Assembly (NCBI RefSeq): GCF_003865405.1
Contig: NZ_RQVQ01000015.1
Location: 1 to 64,000 of the forward strand
DNA length: 64,000 nucleotides
DNA from: Paenimyroides tangerinum
GTDB lineage: Bacteria > Bacteroidota > Bacteroidia > Flavobacteriales > Flavobacteriaceae
Direction: 5' to 3'
In this document: positions 15,833 through 24,325 of the stretch, one piece after another
How positions within the stretch are numbered: position 1 is the stretch's first letter
Layout of the letters: every line of letters begins with the position of its first letter
Notes under the pieces: model-generated
Seen by the model: only the letters and a program-made list of their open reading frames with translations
Database searches by the model: none
What the model was told of the DNA's origin: nothing
Translations under genes and position numbers: made by a program

Positions 15833-16108
15833 TTATTTCTTTTCATTTACTTTTTTAGATAATTCAATTGAAACTGCATTGCGTTCAATTTTTAATTTTC
15901 CAGACATTGTTTCAATGATAATAGTATTTTCATTTAATTCTGATACTCTTGCATGAATTCCAGATTTAGTTACAATTTTATCACCAACTTTTAAAGCTGC
16001 TTCGAATTGTTTTTCGTTTTTAACTCTTTTCTGTTGTGGACGTATCATTAAAAAATATAATACACCAAACATTAAAACTAAAGGTAAAAATTGTTGAATA
16101 TTTTCCAT
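15833..16108 (-). CDS. yajC: preprotein translocase accessory subunit YajC
   Basis: 91 residues: one membrane helix (about 7-22, FLPLVLMFGVLYFLMIRPQQ) followed by the conserved RPQQKRxK and a soluble part with VGDKIVTKSGIHARV. It associates with SecDF in the inner membrane. It is last in the nusB-DUF1573-yajC operon, 13 bases behind DUF1573. Confidence 0.93.
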   Translation of the reverse strand: MENIQQFLPLVLMFGVLYFLMIRPQQKRVKNEKQFEAALKVGDKIVTKSGIHARVSELNENTIIIETMSGKLKIERNAVSIELSKKVNEKK

Positions 16109-16121
16109 TCTAATTGTTTAA

Positions 16122-16622
16122 TTATTCTTCTACGTTTGCTTTAACCGTCAATATTTCTGTACCATTAGCTGTGTTAGTAGTTAAAGTAACATTTTTGTTT
16201 TGAGCTCCTGCAGTATTAGCATTAAATGCAACTTTTATTGGTGCAGAACTTCCTGGTTTAATAGGCGTTTTTGGATAATCTGGAACAGTACAACCACATG
16301 ATGCAGAAGCATTGATGATAACTAAATCAGCGTTTCCATTGTTTGTTACAATAAACTCAGTTTCATTTTTTGTACCTTTTTTTATAGTTCCAAAATCATG
16401 CTCTGTTTTGTTGAATTTTGCAACTGGTGTTCCATCTTTACTAGCTGTAACAGCTGTTTCAACTTGTCCATCAACTGTAGTAGTAGTTGCTGATGCTTCT
16501 GGAGCAACTTCATTTTGTGTTGCAGGATTCTCAGAACTGATTTTTGAAGATGCATCTTCACTTTTTTTACAAGATACAAATGCTACCGAAGCAATTGCTA
16601 ATGCGAAAACTATTTTTTTCAT
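16122..16622 (-). CDS. DUF1573 domain lipoprotein
   Basis: 166 residues. Signal with lipobox VAFVSC (about 14-19), a low-complexity Thr/Ala/Glu-rich linker, then a DUF1573 Ig-like domain: FNKTEHDFGTIKKGTKNE and the conserved ASCGCTVPDYPKTPI near residue 110. It is a periplasmic or surface lipoprotein; the family's role is unknown. It sits between nusB and yajC, a gene order widespread in Bacteroidota. Confidence 0.85.
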   Translation of the reverse strand: MKKIVFALAIASVAFVSCKKSEDASSKISSENPATQNEVAPEASATTTTVDGQVETAVTASKDGTPVAKFNKTEHDFGTIKKGTKNETEFIVTNNGNADLVIINASASCGCTVPDYPKTPIKPGSSAPIKVAFNANTAGAQNKNVTLTTNTANGTEILTVKANVEE

Positions 16623-16637
16623 TTTTAAATTAAAATT

Positions 16638-17579
16638 TTACATTAAACCTCTACCTGCTTTAGCAAATTTTCCTTCTTTTTGGTATTCTTTAACTAAAGC
16701 ATCTAAAATTCCGTTGATAAATATACTACTTTTTGGTGTAGAATATTCCTTTGCAATTTCTAAATATTCGTTAATTGTTACTTTAACAGGAATTGAAGTG
16801 AATTTTTGTAGTTCACAAATTGCCATTTTCAAGATAATGATATCAATTTCTGCAATACGTTCAGAATCCCAATTTGGAGTTTTATCGTTAAATTCATCAG
16901 CTAATTCTCTACTGTTTAGCATGGTTTTACGAAACAATATTTTAGCATATTCCTTATCATCTTCGTCTTTAAAAACACGAGGAATTCTAAAGTAATCAAC
17001 ATCTGATTTTATTGTTTTCAATTGTTTTTGAATCGCTGTATTCACAAGTGGAATGTCATCAACCCAAGTTAGTTTATTGTCTTCTAGGTATTCGTAAATT
17101 TTTTCGTTAGGAGCGATGATGTCTGTAAATATCGATACCATGAAATCACGATCTTCTTCAAAAGTTGTAGAAGATTTTTTCATGTAATCTTTGTATAAAT
17201 CTGAAGCTTTAATTTCAGTAAGTAAGATTTTAATGTATTGATCGTTTACTTTAAAATCTTTGATTCCAGATTCTTCGATATTATTATTTAATGATTCAGA
17301 GTTAACTAAAACTTGTAATAATCTGTTGTTTACGAATTTTTTATTAGGATTTCTTTCTTCTGGAGTAGCTAAATGTTTTAGTGCAGAAAGTTCAAGGAAT
17401 TCATTTTCTACTTTTTGAACTTCTATTAATGAAGATAGCATTAACAAATATAAATCGCGAATTGATTCTAAACTATAGTTAAGAAATTTTTCGTTTGAAT
17501 CCATTAAATCGGATTGATTTTGTTGCATCGCATAAATGGTTTGCATTACTTTTATACGAATATGTCTTCTGTTTAACAT
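16638..17579 (-). CDS. nusB: transcription antitermination factor NusB (long form)
   Basis: 313 residues. The canonical NusB fold is in the C-terminal half: DIIILKMAICELQKFTSIPV and KEYSTPKSSIFINGILDAL. The N-terminal ~150 residues (MLNRRHIRIKVMQTIYAMQQ and following) are an extension normal for Bacteroidota, where NusB is about twice the E. coli length. It works with NusE/S10 in rRNA antitermination. It leads the operon with DUF1573 and yajC; a TAATTTTG promoter element lies 62 bases upstream. Confidence 0.9.
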   Translation of the reverse strand: MLNRRHIRIKVMQTIYAMQQNQSDLMDSNEKFLNYSLESIRDLYLLMLSSLIEVQKVENEFLELSALKHLATPEERNPNKKFVNNRLLQVLVNSESLNNNIEESGIKDFKVNDQYIKILLTEIKASDLYKDYMKKSSTTFEEDRDFMVSIFTDIIAPNEKIYEYLEDNKLTWVDDIPLVNTAIQKQLKTIKSDVDYFRIPRVFKDEDDKEYAKILFRKTMLNSRELADEFNDKTPNWDSERIAEIDIIILKMAICELQKFTSIPVKVTINEYLEIAKEYSTPKSSIFINGILDALVKEYQKEGKFAKAGRGLM

Positions 17580-17610
17580 GCTTTGAAAGAACTTAAATTA
17601 TAAATTAAAG

Positions 17611-17639
17611 AAAGCGAAAACCTGAGTGATTTTCGCTTT
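17611..17639 (-). terminator. terminator of leucine dehydrogenase gene
   Basis: Stem aaagcgaaaa / ttttcgcttt (17611-17620, 17630-17639) between leucine dehydrogenase and nusB. The T run behind it is interrupted, so it may only attenuate. It would also lie in the nusB leader if that promoter is used. Confidence 0.55.
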
Positions 17640-17640
17640 G

Positions 17641-17648
17641 CAAAATTA
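17641..17648 (-). promoter_or_regulatory. candidate nusB -7 element
   Basis: Minus-strand TAATTTTG, a full match to TAnnTTTG, upstream of nusB; no TTTG at the expected -33 position. Confidence 0.4.
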
Positions 17649-17667
17649 TAAAATATTCGTTAGAAAA

Positions 17668-18768
17668 CTATTTTTTTTCATTTTTTTTAGCTTCTATACG
17701 TTGTTCTGCTTTTCTCATAGCAGCTTGGTTTGTTGTAATGCCTTGTTCTTTAGCGTAATTTAAGATCTCTAAAGTTGTATTATAGATGTTTTCTGTTCTT
17801 CGTAAAGCTTCAGCAGCATCGTATTTTGCAATTTCACCAAACACATTGATGATTCCACCTGCGTTAATTAAAAAATCTGGTGCATAAACGATTCCTCTTT
17901 CTTGTAAACGCTTTCCATGAATTGCTTCAACTGCCAATTGATTATTAGCTGCTCCAGCGATTACTTTAGCTTTGATTTTTTCTATTGTGTCATCATTAAT
18001 TGTTGCGCCTAAAGCACAAGGAGCATAAATATCTACATCAGCAGAGTAAATATCTGAACCTGTATAAATTTGTGCATTGTATTTTTTTGCAACTTCTTCC
18101 ATTCTTTCTTCGCTGATATCAATGATTTGAACCAATGCGCCAGCTTCAGTTAAATGTTTAACTAAAGTTTCTCCTACGTTTCCAATACCTTGAACAAGAA
18201 CTTTTTTTCCATTTAGATTATCAGATCCAAATTGGAAATTTGTTGCAGCTTTTAATCCCATGAAAACTCCATAAGCCGTGACAGGCGAAGGATTCCCTGA
18301 ACCGCCCAGACTTTCGGAAATACCTGTAACGTTTTTAGTTATTGTATGAATCAAATCCATATCAGGGGTTGTAGTTCCTACATCTTCTGCAGTAATATAT
18401 CTTCCGCTTAATGAATCAACATATTTTGCAAATGCAATTAGCATTTCAGGTGTTTTATCTTTTTTAGAATCACCAATAATAACCGCTTTTCCTCCTCCAA
18501 GATCTAATCCTGAAATAGCCGATTTGTAAGTCATTCCACGAGATAGACGCAAAACATCATTTAAAGCTTCCCATTCAGAAGTGTAATTCCACATTCTAGT
18601 TCCTCCTAAAGCTGGTCCTAAAACTGTGTTATGAATACCGATTATTGCTTTCAAACCTGTATCTTTGTCGTTACAGAAAACAACTTGTTCATGATTGTCA
18701 AAAGATATTTGACCAAAGACAGGGTCGATTTTTTTCAACTCTTCTGGGCTGTAAATATTAGTTGTCAT
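17668..18768 (-). CDS. leucine dehydrogenase (Glu/Leu/Phe/Val dehydrogenase family)
   Basis: 366 residues, NAD-dependent oxidative deamination of branched-chain amino acids. Substrate and catalytic lysines occur in MTYKSAISGLDLGGGKAV (residues 79-96), with GPALGGTRMW before them; the nucleotide-binding loop VQGIGNVGETL is near 193-203. Length and the GGTRMW and LGGGKAV motifs match leucine rather than glutamate dehydrogenase; substrate preference within the family is inferred. Monocistronic, with a TATATTTG promoter element 34 bases upstream. Confidence 0.88.
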   Translation of the reverse strand: MTTNIYSPEELKKIDPVFGQISFDNHEQVVFCNDKDTGLKAIIGIHNTVLGPALGGTRMWNYTSEWEALNDVLRLSRGMTYKSAISGLDLGGGKAVIIGDSKKDKTPEMLIAFAKYVDSLSGRYITAEDVGTTTPDMDLIHTITKNVTGISESLGGSGNPSPVTAYGVFMGLKAATNFQFGSDNLNGKKVLVQGIGNVGETLVKHLTEAGALVQIIDISEERMEEVAKKYNAQIYTGSDIYSADVDIYAPCALGATINDDTIEKIKAKVIAGAANNQLAVEAIHGKRLQERGIVYAPDFLINAGGIINVFGEIAKYDAAEALRRTENIYNTTLEILNYAKEQGITTNQAAMRKAEQRIEAKKNEKK

Positions 18769-18801
18769 AAATTATATGTAATTTAGTTAGTATGGTTATT
18801 C

Positions 18802-18809
18802 CAAATATA
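18802..18809 (-). promoter_or_regulatory. leucine dehydrogenase -7 element
   Basis: Minus-strand TATATTTG, a perfect -7 box for Bacteroidota, 34 bases before the start codon. The -33 TTTG is not clear. Confidence 0.5.
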
Positions 18810-18890
18810 ATAAAATTTTAACAATTCGTGTTTTCTGAGTTGATTTAAATGATATATTTAATAAATATGTTAATTTATGAACTGAATAAT

Positions 18891-18898
18891 TAATTTTG
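18891..18898 (+). promoter_or_regulatory. ABC transporter -7 element
   Basis: TAATTTTG on the plus strand, 35 bases before the ABC transporter start; -33 element not evident. Confidence 0.4.
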
Positions 18899-18932
18899 AG
18901 TTATAATAAATAAAAAACACATAGGTAATTCA

Positions 18933-20690
18933 ATGAAAGAATTAAAAAAATTAAATAAATATTTTGTTAAGTATAAATACAGTTTTATTCTAGGAATAAT
19001 TATTACGATTGCATCTCAGATTTTCAGTGTTTTTACGCCTACTTTTGTTGGTGATATTATATCGGCGCTATATGATTTTTATAAATCTACAGTTTCTGCA
19101 GAATCTGTTAGAGAATTAATAATTAAGAATGTTTTATTAATTTTAGGAACTACTTTAATTGCTGGTTTTTTTACCTTTTTGATGCGTCAAACATTAATTG
19201 TGATGTCTCGCCACATTGAGTTTGACTTAAAAAACGAAATTTATAAGCAATACCAAAACCTATCTCAAAGTTTTTATAAGAAAAATAAAACCGGAGATTT
19301 GATGAGTCGTATTTCTGAAGATGTTGGAAAAGTGCGTCAATATGTTGGGCCAGCAGTGATGTATTCTGTAAACACTGCAATTCGAATGACAGTTGTAATC
19401 ATTCAAATGTATATTACTTCTCCCGAGCTTACTTTTTACGCGTTGCTTCCTGTTCCAATTTTAGCTTACGTAATGATGCGTTTGAGTAAAGAAATTAATA
19501 ATCGTAGTTTTCAATATCAACAAAATCTTTCTAGATTATCATCTTTTTCTCAAGAAATTTTTTCTGGTGTTCGTGTAATAAAGGCTTATGCTTTAGAAAA
19601 TGAAAAGGATAAAGAATATGAAAAAATCACAACTGAAAGTAAAAATATATTTATGCGTTTAGCAAGTGCTAATGCAATGATTGGTCCTTTAATGGTTTTG
19701 ATTATCGGAGTTAGTAATTTACTTGTTATATATATTGGAGCAAAATTGTTTATTAATGGTACAATTACTGAGATTGGAATTATTGCTCAATTTATTTTAT
19801 ACATTAATATGTTAACTTGGCCAATTGCTTCATTGGGATGGGTTTCTACAATGATTCAAGAGGCGGATTCTTCTCAAAAAAGAATTAATGAGTTCTTAGA
19901 TGAGAAACCTGAAATAGTAAATAATAATTCTGAAGAAACACCAATTAAGGGTAAAATTGAATTTAAGAATGTCGCTTTTATTTATGAAGATACCAATATC
20001 CAAGCTTTAAAAAATGTGTCGTTTACTTTAGAAAAAGGAAAAACATTAGCTATTTTGGGTAAAACAGGTTCTGGAAAATCAACAGTTTTAAACTTGATTG
20101 CTAGATTGTATGATTCGACTTCAGGTGAAATTTTTATAGATGATGTAAACATTAAAAAATTAAATTTAAACAACCTTAGAAATGAAACTGCTATGGTTCC
20201 CCAAGATGCATTTTTATTTTCAGATTCTATAAAAAATAACATCAAGTTTGGTAATGAAAATGCTACCGATGAAGAAGTGATTCATTTTGCAAAAATGGCT
20301 GATGTTCATAAAAATATAGAAAAGTTTGAAAAGAAACATGATACGGTTTTAGGTGAGCGTGGATTGACACTTTCGGGCGGGCAAAAACAACGTGTTTCGA
20401 TTGCTCGTGCTTTGATAAAAAATCCAAATATTTTACTTTTGGATGATTGTTTATCTGCTGTTGATACAGAAACCGAAGAAACGATTCTAAATAATTTAGA
20501 GAAGTTAACAAAGGATAAAACTACAATCATTGTCACACATCGCGTATCATCTGCTAAGAATGCAGATATGATTATTATTCTTGAAGATGGCGAAATAATA
20601 GAGCAAGGTTCGCATTCAGAATTAATAAATCAAAATGGATATTATAAAGATTTATATAGTAAACAACTTTCTGAAAAAGATATAGCATAA
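18933..20690 (+). CDS. ABC exporter, fused permease and ATPase
   Basis: 585 residues: six membrane helices in the first ~300, then one ATPase domain with Walker A GKTGSGKS (about 377-384), signature LSGGQKQRVSIARAL (about 479), Walker B ILLLDDCLSAVD (about 499) and the H-loop VTHR. This is the half-transporter layout of MsbA/multidrug-type exporters, which act as homodimers or heterodimers in the inner membrane. The substrate cannot be told from sequence. No partner half-transporter is adjacent, so a homodimer is likely. Confidence 0.9.
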   Translation: MKELKKLNKYFVKYKYSFILGIIITIASQIFSVFTPTFVGDIISALYDFYKSTVSAESVRELIIKNVLLILGTTLIAGFFTFLMRQTLIVMSRHIEFDLKNEIYKQYQNLSQSFYKKNKTGDLMSRISEDVGKVRQYVGPAVMYSVNTAIRMTVVIIQMYITSPELTFYALLPVPILAYVMMRLSKEINNRSFQYQQNLSRLSSFSQEIFSGVRVIKAYALENEKDKEYEKITTESKNIFMRLASANAMIGPLMVLIIGVSNLLVIYIGAKLFINGTITEIGIIAQFILYINMLTWPIASLGWVSTMIQEADSSQKRINEFLDEKPEIVNNNSEETPIKGKIEFKNVAFIYEDTNIQALKNVSFTLEKGKTLAILGKTGSGKSTVLNLIARLYDSTSGEIFIDDVNIKKLNLNNLRNETAMVPQDAFLFSDSIKNNIKFGNENATDEEVIHFAKMADVHKNIEKFEKKHDTVLGERGLTLSGGQKQRVSIARALIKNPNILLLDDCLSAVDTETEETILNNLEKLTKDKTTIIVTHRVSSAKNADMIIILEDGEIIEQGSHSELINQNGYYKDLYSKQLSEKDIA

Positions 20691-20757
20691 ATATTGCATT
20701 TATAATTTTTTTTTTAGACTTTTGAAATCAAGTTAAATATTAACGCACCGAAAAATT

Positions 20758-21123
20758 ATGAGAGAACATGACTTATTAGAAAAAGAAGAGATTTTTTCTA
20801 AAGTATTACGAGCAGGAAGAAGAACTTATTTTTTTGATGTTAGATCAACAAAAGCTGACGATTACTATATAACAATTACAGAAAGTAAAAAATTTACTGA
20901 AGATGATGGTTCATTCCATTTCAAAAAGCATAAAATATATTTATATAAAGAAGATTTTACATCATTCAGAGAAATATTAGACGAAATGACTCAATTTGTA
21001 TTGGATCATAAAGGAGAAGAAGTGATTTCTGAAAGACATCAAAAAGATTTTAAAAGAGATTTTGCTGAAGTAGATGATATGCCAACATCAAATTTCACAA
21101 ACATAAATTTTGACGATATTTAA
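20758..21123 (+). CDS. DUF3276 (PUR-alpha-like) nucleic-acid-binding protein
   Basis: 121 residues of the DUF3276 family, confined largely to Bacteroidota and related by fold to PUR-alpha single-stranded nucleic-acid-binding proteins. Diagnostic stretches are KVLRAGRRTYFFDVRSTK and FHFKKHKIYLYKEDFTSF. Cytoplasmic. The cellular target is unknown. A strong terminator follows. Confidence 0.88.
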   Translation: MREHDLLEKEEIFSKVLRAGRRTYFFDVRSTKADDYYITITESKKFTEDDGSFHFKKHKIYLYKEDFTSFREILDEMTQFVLDHKGEEVISERHQKDFKRDFAEVDDMPTSNFTNINFDDI

Positions 21124-21130
21124 TATAAGA

Positions 21131-21156
21131 GCCGGCAAAAGCCGGTTTTTTTTTTT
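21131..21156 (+). terminator. terminator of DUF3276 gene
   Basis: GC-rich stem ccggc / gccgg (21132-21136, 21141-21145) with aaaa loop and eleven T following. Confidence 0.88.
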
Positions 21157-21168
21157 AAAGAAAATAAT

Positions 21169-21804
21169 ATGAAACATTTTTATTTTTTATTTCTTTTCGT
21201 AATTTCTTTTGCTGTTTTTGGTCAAAAATATATTCCAGATCGCATTCAATTAAATGGAAACGAATATGATTATCGTTTTCATCATCTAGAGCAATATTTT
21301 AATTATTACCCAGATAAACGAATCGTTCAAAACAAAGATTCTACGATTGTAAATCGTGGCTATGTTGCTTTCTATGAAATTTTTGAAAATGAATTATATC
21401 TTCGTGATATAAAAATAGAAAACGTAAAAGATTCTACAGGCTATGTAAGCGTACGTGAAAAATTTAGTCCTTCTACAGAAGAACGTATTCCTTTGCGTTG
21501 GGTAAATGGTGTAATACAAATTGGCTTGGGAGTTGATGATTTTAAGAATGACTCTTTAAGACCTTTAAATGAGAATAATTTAATTTTTGAAATACAAAGA
21601 GGCAAAGTTAATCGTAAAGTACAATTCAATAAAGATGAAATGCGTATTTTCAAAAATATTCAGTGGAATAAATTCAGAACAACGAATGATTATTTATCGA
21701 TTTATAGAAAACTACAAAATAGAGGACTTTCTGAATCTGAAATAAATGTTCATATCTATAATAATGTTTTGTATTATTCTAAGAATATTTTTATCAGAAA
21801 ATAA
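21169..21804 (+). CDS. secreted protein, function unknown
   Basis: 211 residues with a signal peptide (MKHFYFLFLFVISFAVFGQ). The mature part is rich in aromatic and charged residues (YDYRFHHLEQYFNYYPDKR, ERIPLRWVNGVIQIGLGVDD) and is probably a soluble periplasmic beta-rich domain. I do not recognise the family. It lies between DUF3276 and a convergent HdeD gene, with terminators on both sides, so it is likely expressed alone. Confidence 0.6.
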   Translation: MKHFYFLFLFVISFAVFGQKYIPDRIQLNGNEYDYRFHHLEQYFNYYPDKRIVQNKDSTIVNRGYVAFYEIFENELYLRDIKIENVKDSTGYVSVREKFSPSTEERIPLRWVNGVIQIGLGVDDFKNDSLRPLNENNLIFEIQRGKVNRKVQFNKDEMRIFKNIQWNKFRTTNDYLSIYRKLQNRGLSESEINVHIYNNVLYYSKNIFIRK

Positions 21805-21834
21805 ATTTTAATAAAGATCAAATTTTTCATAAAA

Positions 21835-21866
21835 AAAACGCTGCTCATTTATTTGAGCAGCGTTTT
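21835..21866. terminator. bidirectional terminator before hdeD-like gene
   Basis: Perfect 13-base stem aaaacgctgctca / tgagcagcgtttt (21835-21847, 21854-21866) between convergent genes. Confidence 0.88.
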
Positions 21867-21867
21867 G

Positions 21868-22506
21868 TTAATTTTTATTGATATGTTCGTAATATTCTTT
21901 TTTCAATTCTTCTATCTTTTCTTGAAGATTGCCTTGAATTTTTGAAGACATATTTTTTAAACGTTTTAATTGAAATGCTAGAACGATTGCGGAAAAACCT
22001 ACAAAGACAAAAGCCAATGAAGTTAATACGACTAAATATGCTTCTGCGAAAACTGGATTAAAAATCAATAACAATGAAAAAATTAAACCAAGTGCACTTG
22101 CAAAAGCTAATCCTCCCCAGTTATTTGAACCATAATTCTTATGTTCAAAAGCAAAACCTAATCCTTGCATTGAACGGAATAATAATGTAAATCCGATAAA
22201 TAGAGGAAGCATTGCTGCTGAAATATCAGGATGTGTAAGTAATATAAAACCGACAACTGTGTCAAAAATACCACCCATTAAATACCAGCCCCAACCTTCA
22301 ATGTTCTTTTGATTTTGAATTGCAAAAGCCAATTCCATTAAACCTGTAAATAAAAACGAAAGACTAAAAATTATGGTTAAAGTAGCATAAGTTGCAACAG
22401 GAGTTGAATAAGTGTAAATTCCAACTGCAATCAACAAAACACCAATTATTGCTGGGATGTACCAATGTTTAACAGTTTTTTGAATTGTTTTTAGAAATGT
22501 TTTCAT
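21868..22506 (-). CDS. HdeD/DUF308 family membrane protein
   Basis: 212 residues with six membrane helices in three hairpins between about 15 and 185, and a charged helical tail (KIQGNLQEKIEELKKEYYEH). Repeats such as YIPAIIGVLLIAVGIYTYS and WGGLAFASALGLIFSLLLI match the DUF308/HdeD repeat. HdeD in E. coli contributes to acid resistance; function in this organism is unknown. Monocistronic. Confidence 0.82.
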   Translation of the reverse strand: MKTFLKTIQKTVKHWYIPAIIGVLLIAVGIYTYSTPVATYATLTIIFSLSFLFTGLMELAFAIQNQKNIEGWGWYLMGGIFDTVVGFILLTHPDISAAMLPLFIGFTLLFRSMQGLGFAFEHKNYGSNNWGGLAFASALGLIFSLLLIFNPVFAEAYLVVLTSLAFVFVGFSAIVLAFQLKRLKNMSSKIQGNLQEKIEELKKEYYEHINKN

Positions 22507-22607
22507 GATTTAAATATGTTTATATGTAATTTAAGTAAAATTACAAAAAAAATGATGATTCTTGCTTGTAATGTAAATGCGAAAATGTTAAAAATAGCGT
22601 GCGTTTT

Positions 22608-23456
22608 TTATTCTTTTTCTAAATAATCTACCTTGAAGTTTGAAATGTTTATACCTGTATTACGTTTAAAAAATCTGCTAAAATTGGATACATCTTCGAA
22701 ACCTAATTCAAATGCAATTTCTTTAGCTGTTTTGTCTGTGTAATTTAAATATCTTTTTGCTTCAAGAATAATTCTGTTGTGAATTATGTTTAAAGGAGTT
22801 TGTTGTTTTAAAAGTGAAAAGATATTACTTAACGTTTTTGGTGATTTATTTAAGTTATCCGCATAGAATTTTAATCCTTGTTCTTTTTTATAATTTAGCT
22901 CGACTAAAACAGAAAATTTACGGACAATATCTAACTTGTCTTCTTTGAAAGAAAGATAGCTTTCGGTTTATGATTTTGCCGTTCGAGTAATTTTGATGAT
23001 TAAATGTTTAAGTAAGGTTCTTAACATTTCACCTTGAAAACGATCATTTGCTTCCCATTCAGATTGAAATCTTTTTGTTAAGTATTTTATTTCTTCATCT
23101 TCTTCATTATTAAGTTTAATGAACATCGGATGATGGATTCCGTAAAAGAGAAAACCAACACAGCCAACTTCAGAATCATGGTCTAAAATACAATAAAACT
23201 CACGATTAAATTGCCAAGCAATTAGTTGTTCGGGATTTTCAAAATTAAAGTTTTGATTTACTATTAAAGGTAAAATTGACTTTTCTGGAAAATCATATTC
23301 AATTTCATCAATAGTAACTTTTTGATTTTTACCGCAATTATAAACTAATGTATTTAGTGGTTCAGAAGGTTTAATCAAGCCTAAACCTATAAAATTAGGG
23401 TTGTATTCATGCATTAAAAACTCACCTGATGTAATATCTATATATCTTCTAAGCAT
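22608..23456 (-). pseudogene. AraC-family regulator interrupted by an in-frame stop
   Basis: Two halves of one AraC-type regulator in the same reading frame. Codons 1-162 (23456 down to 22971) give an N-terminal sensor domain starting MLRRYIDITSGEFL and ending TRTAKS. A TAA at 22968-22970 follows, then the frame continues (TESYLSFKEDKLDIVRKF) through a complete double helix-turn-helix domain with FYADNLNKSPKTLSNIFS and AKEIAFELGFEDVSNFSRFF, to its proper stop at 22608-22610. The distance 22968-22608 is a multiple of three, so a single base change explains the break. As written only the sensor half would be translated. It could be a recent inactivation, a sequencing error or, less likely, read-through. 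No internal ATG suitable for an independent HTH protein was seen near the break. Confidence 0.85.
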
Positions 23457-23647
23457 AAATTTTTATTTAAAATAGATGTTCAATTTATTTAAGTACTAAT
23501 TAGATATTTTAGTTTTTTAAAATTACTTATTTTTATTTTAAATAATGTTTAAATGTCTGTTTTTTTGTAAAAAAAGTTAATCACTTTCTTTATTATTTAA
23601 TTATATGTGATATTTTTTCTTTTCCTTTTTTACTTTTGTAAATAAAA

Positions 23648-23794
23648 AAAGAAGATAGTTTTCTATCTTCTTTAATTGATTTGTTCCTTGTAAATGTATT
23701 CATTTGAAACATTCAAGTGTTGATTAAGTTGTGGGCGATTTGTCAAATTATTCTTTTCTTCTTAGCAATTTTAACTGACATATCTTTTTATTTA
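23648..23794 (-). ncRNA. candidate small RNA or leader transcript with 12-residue peptide
   Basis: A self-contained minus-strand unit: a perfect TAACTTTG -7 box (23807-23800), expected start near 23794, and a perfect 11-base terminator stem aaagaagatag / ctatcttcttt (23648-23658, 23663-23673) followed by seven T in that direction. The ~145-nt transcript includes a tiny frame MSVKIAKKKRII (23781-23743), whose basic composition may or may not matter. No gene follows within the transcript. It could be a small regulatory RNA, a small-peptide mRNA, or a relic. I cannot assign a family such as 6S RNA by eye. Confidence 0.4.
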
Positions 23795-23799
23795 TATTT

Positions 23800-23807
23800 C
23801 AAAGTTA
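23800..23807 (-). promoter_or_regulatory. -7 promoter element of the small RNA candidate
   Basis: Minus-strand TAACTTTG, a full match to TAnnTTTG. A TTTC/CTTT stretch lies 17-18 bases further upstream in place of TTTG. Confidence 0.5.
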
Positions 23808-24273
23808 CATACTTTTTTTAATTAGAAAGGTCTTTTTTTTCCCAAAAAAATAACAATTATTCCCGAATTCAAAACTTTAACAATTTTATTCATTTGTTTT
23901 GTTCTATGTGTATATTTTATCTTTTTTGTTAAAAAAGTGGATTATTTTTAATTTTAAGTCTTTAGTTGTTCTTTTTTTGTTTTTTGTTGTTTTATTAATA
24001 TAAAAACTTGAATTATCTGTTTTTAAATATGATTTTTCTAGAATATATTAATATAGATTATGCATCAAATGAGGTTCTGTTTTTTATTAATTTAGGTTAA
24101 CAACTTTTAGTGTTTTTTCTAATTTACTATATGATGTTTTATTCCTAATGAAGTTTTATGATTTTTTAAAACAACCATTTTTATTTGTAATAAAAACTAT
24201 AAATTACAAGTATTGTAGTTTTTTAGTCTTGTAAATTAAATATTTACAATTTTATTTATTTATCATTATTTTA

Positions 24274-24301
24274 TTTGGTATTGTTTTTTTTGTTAAATTT
24301 G
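24274..24301 (+). promoter_or_regulatory. promoter of the collagen-like gene
   Basis: TTTG (24274-24277) and TAAATTTG (24294-24301), a perfect -7 box with spacing 16 instead of 19, 24 bases before the ATG at 24326. Confidence 0.5.
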
Positions 24302-24325
24302 AGGACCAAAAAAAATAAACTTTTT

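Larger units (their letters stand above)
23457..24325. other. long AT-rich intergenic region
   Basis: About 870 bases without a protein gene. It contains the small RNA candidate at 23648-23794 on the minus strand and the promoter of the collagen-like gene at its right end. The part 23820-24265 is almost pure A/T with no recognisable element. Unusual length beside a broken regulator suggests gene loss here. Confidence 0.6.

Noticed and set aside
16312-16995. 227-codon plus-strand frame opposite DUF1573 and nusB
   Set aside because: Spans two real genes on the other strand; the hydrophobic translation is an artefact of antisense reading.
23743-23781. 12-residue peptide as a firm gene
   Set aside because: Too short to support coding by itself; kept only as part of the small RNA candidate.
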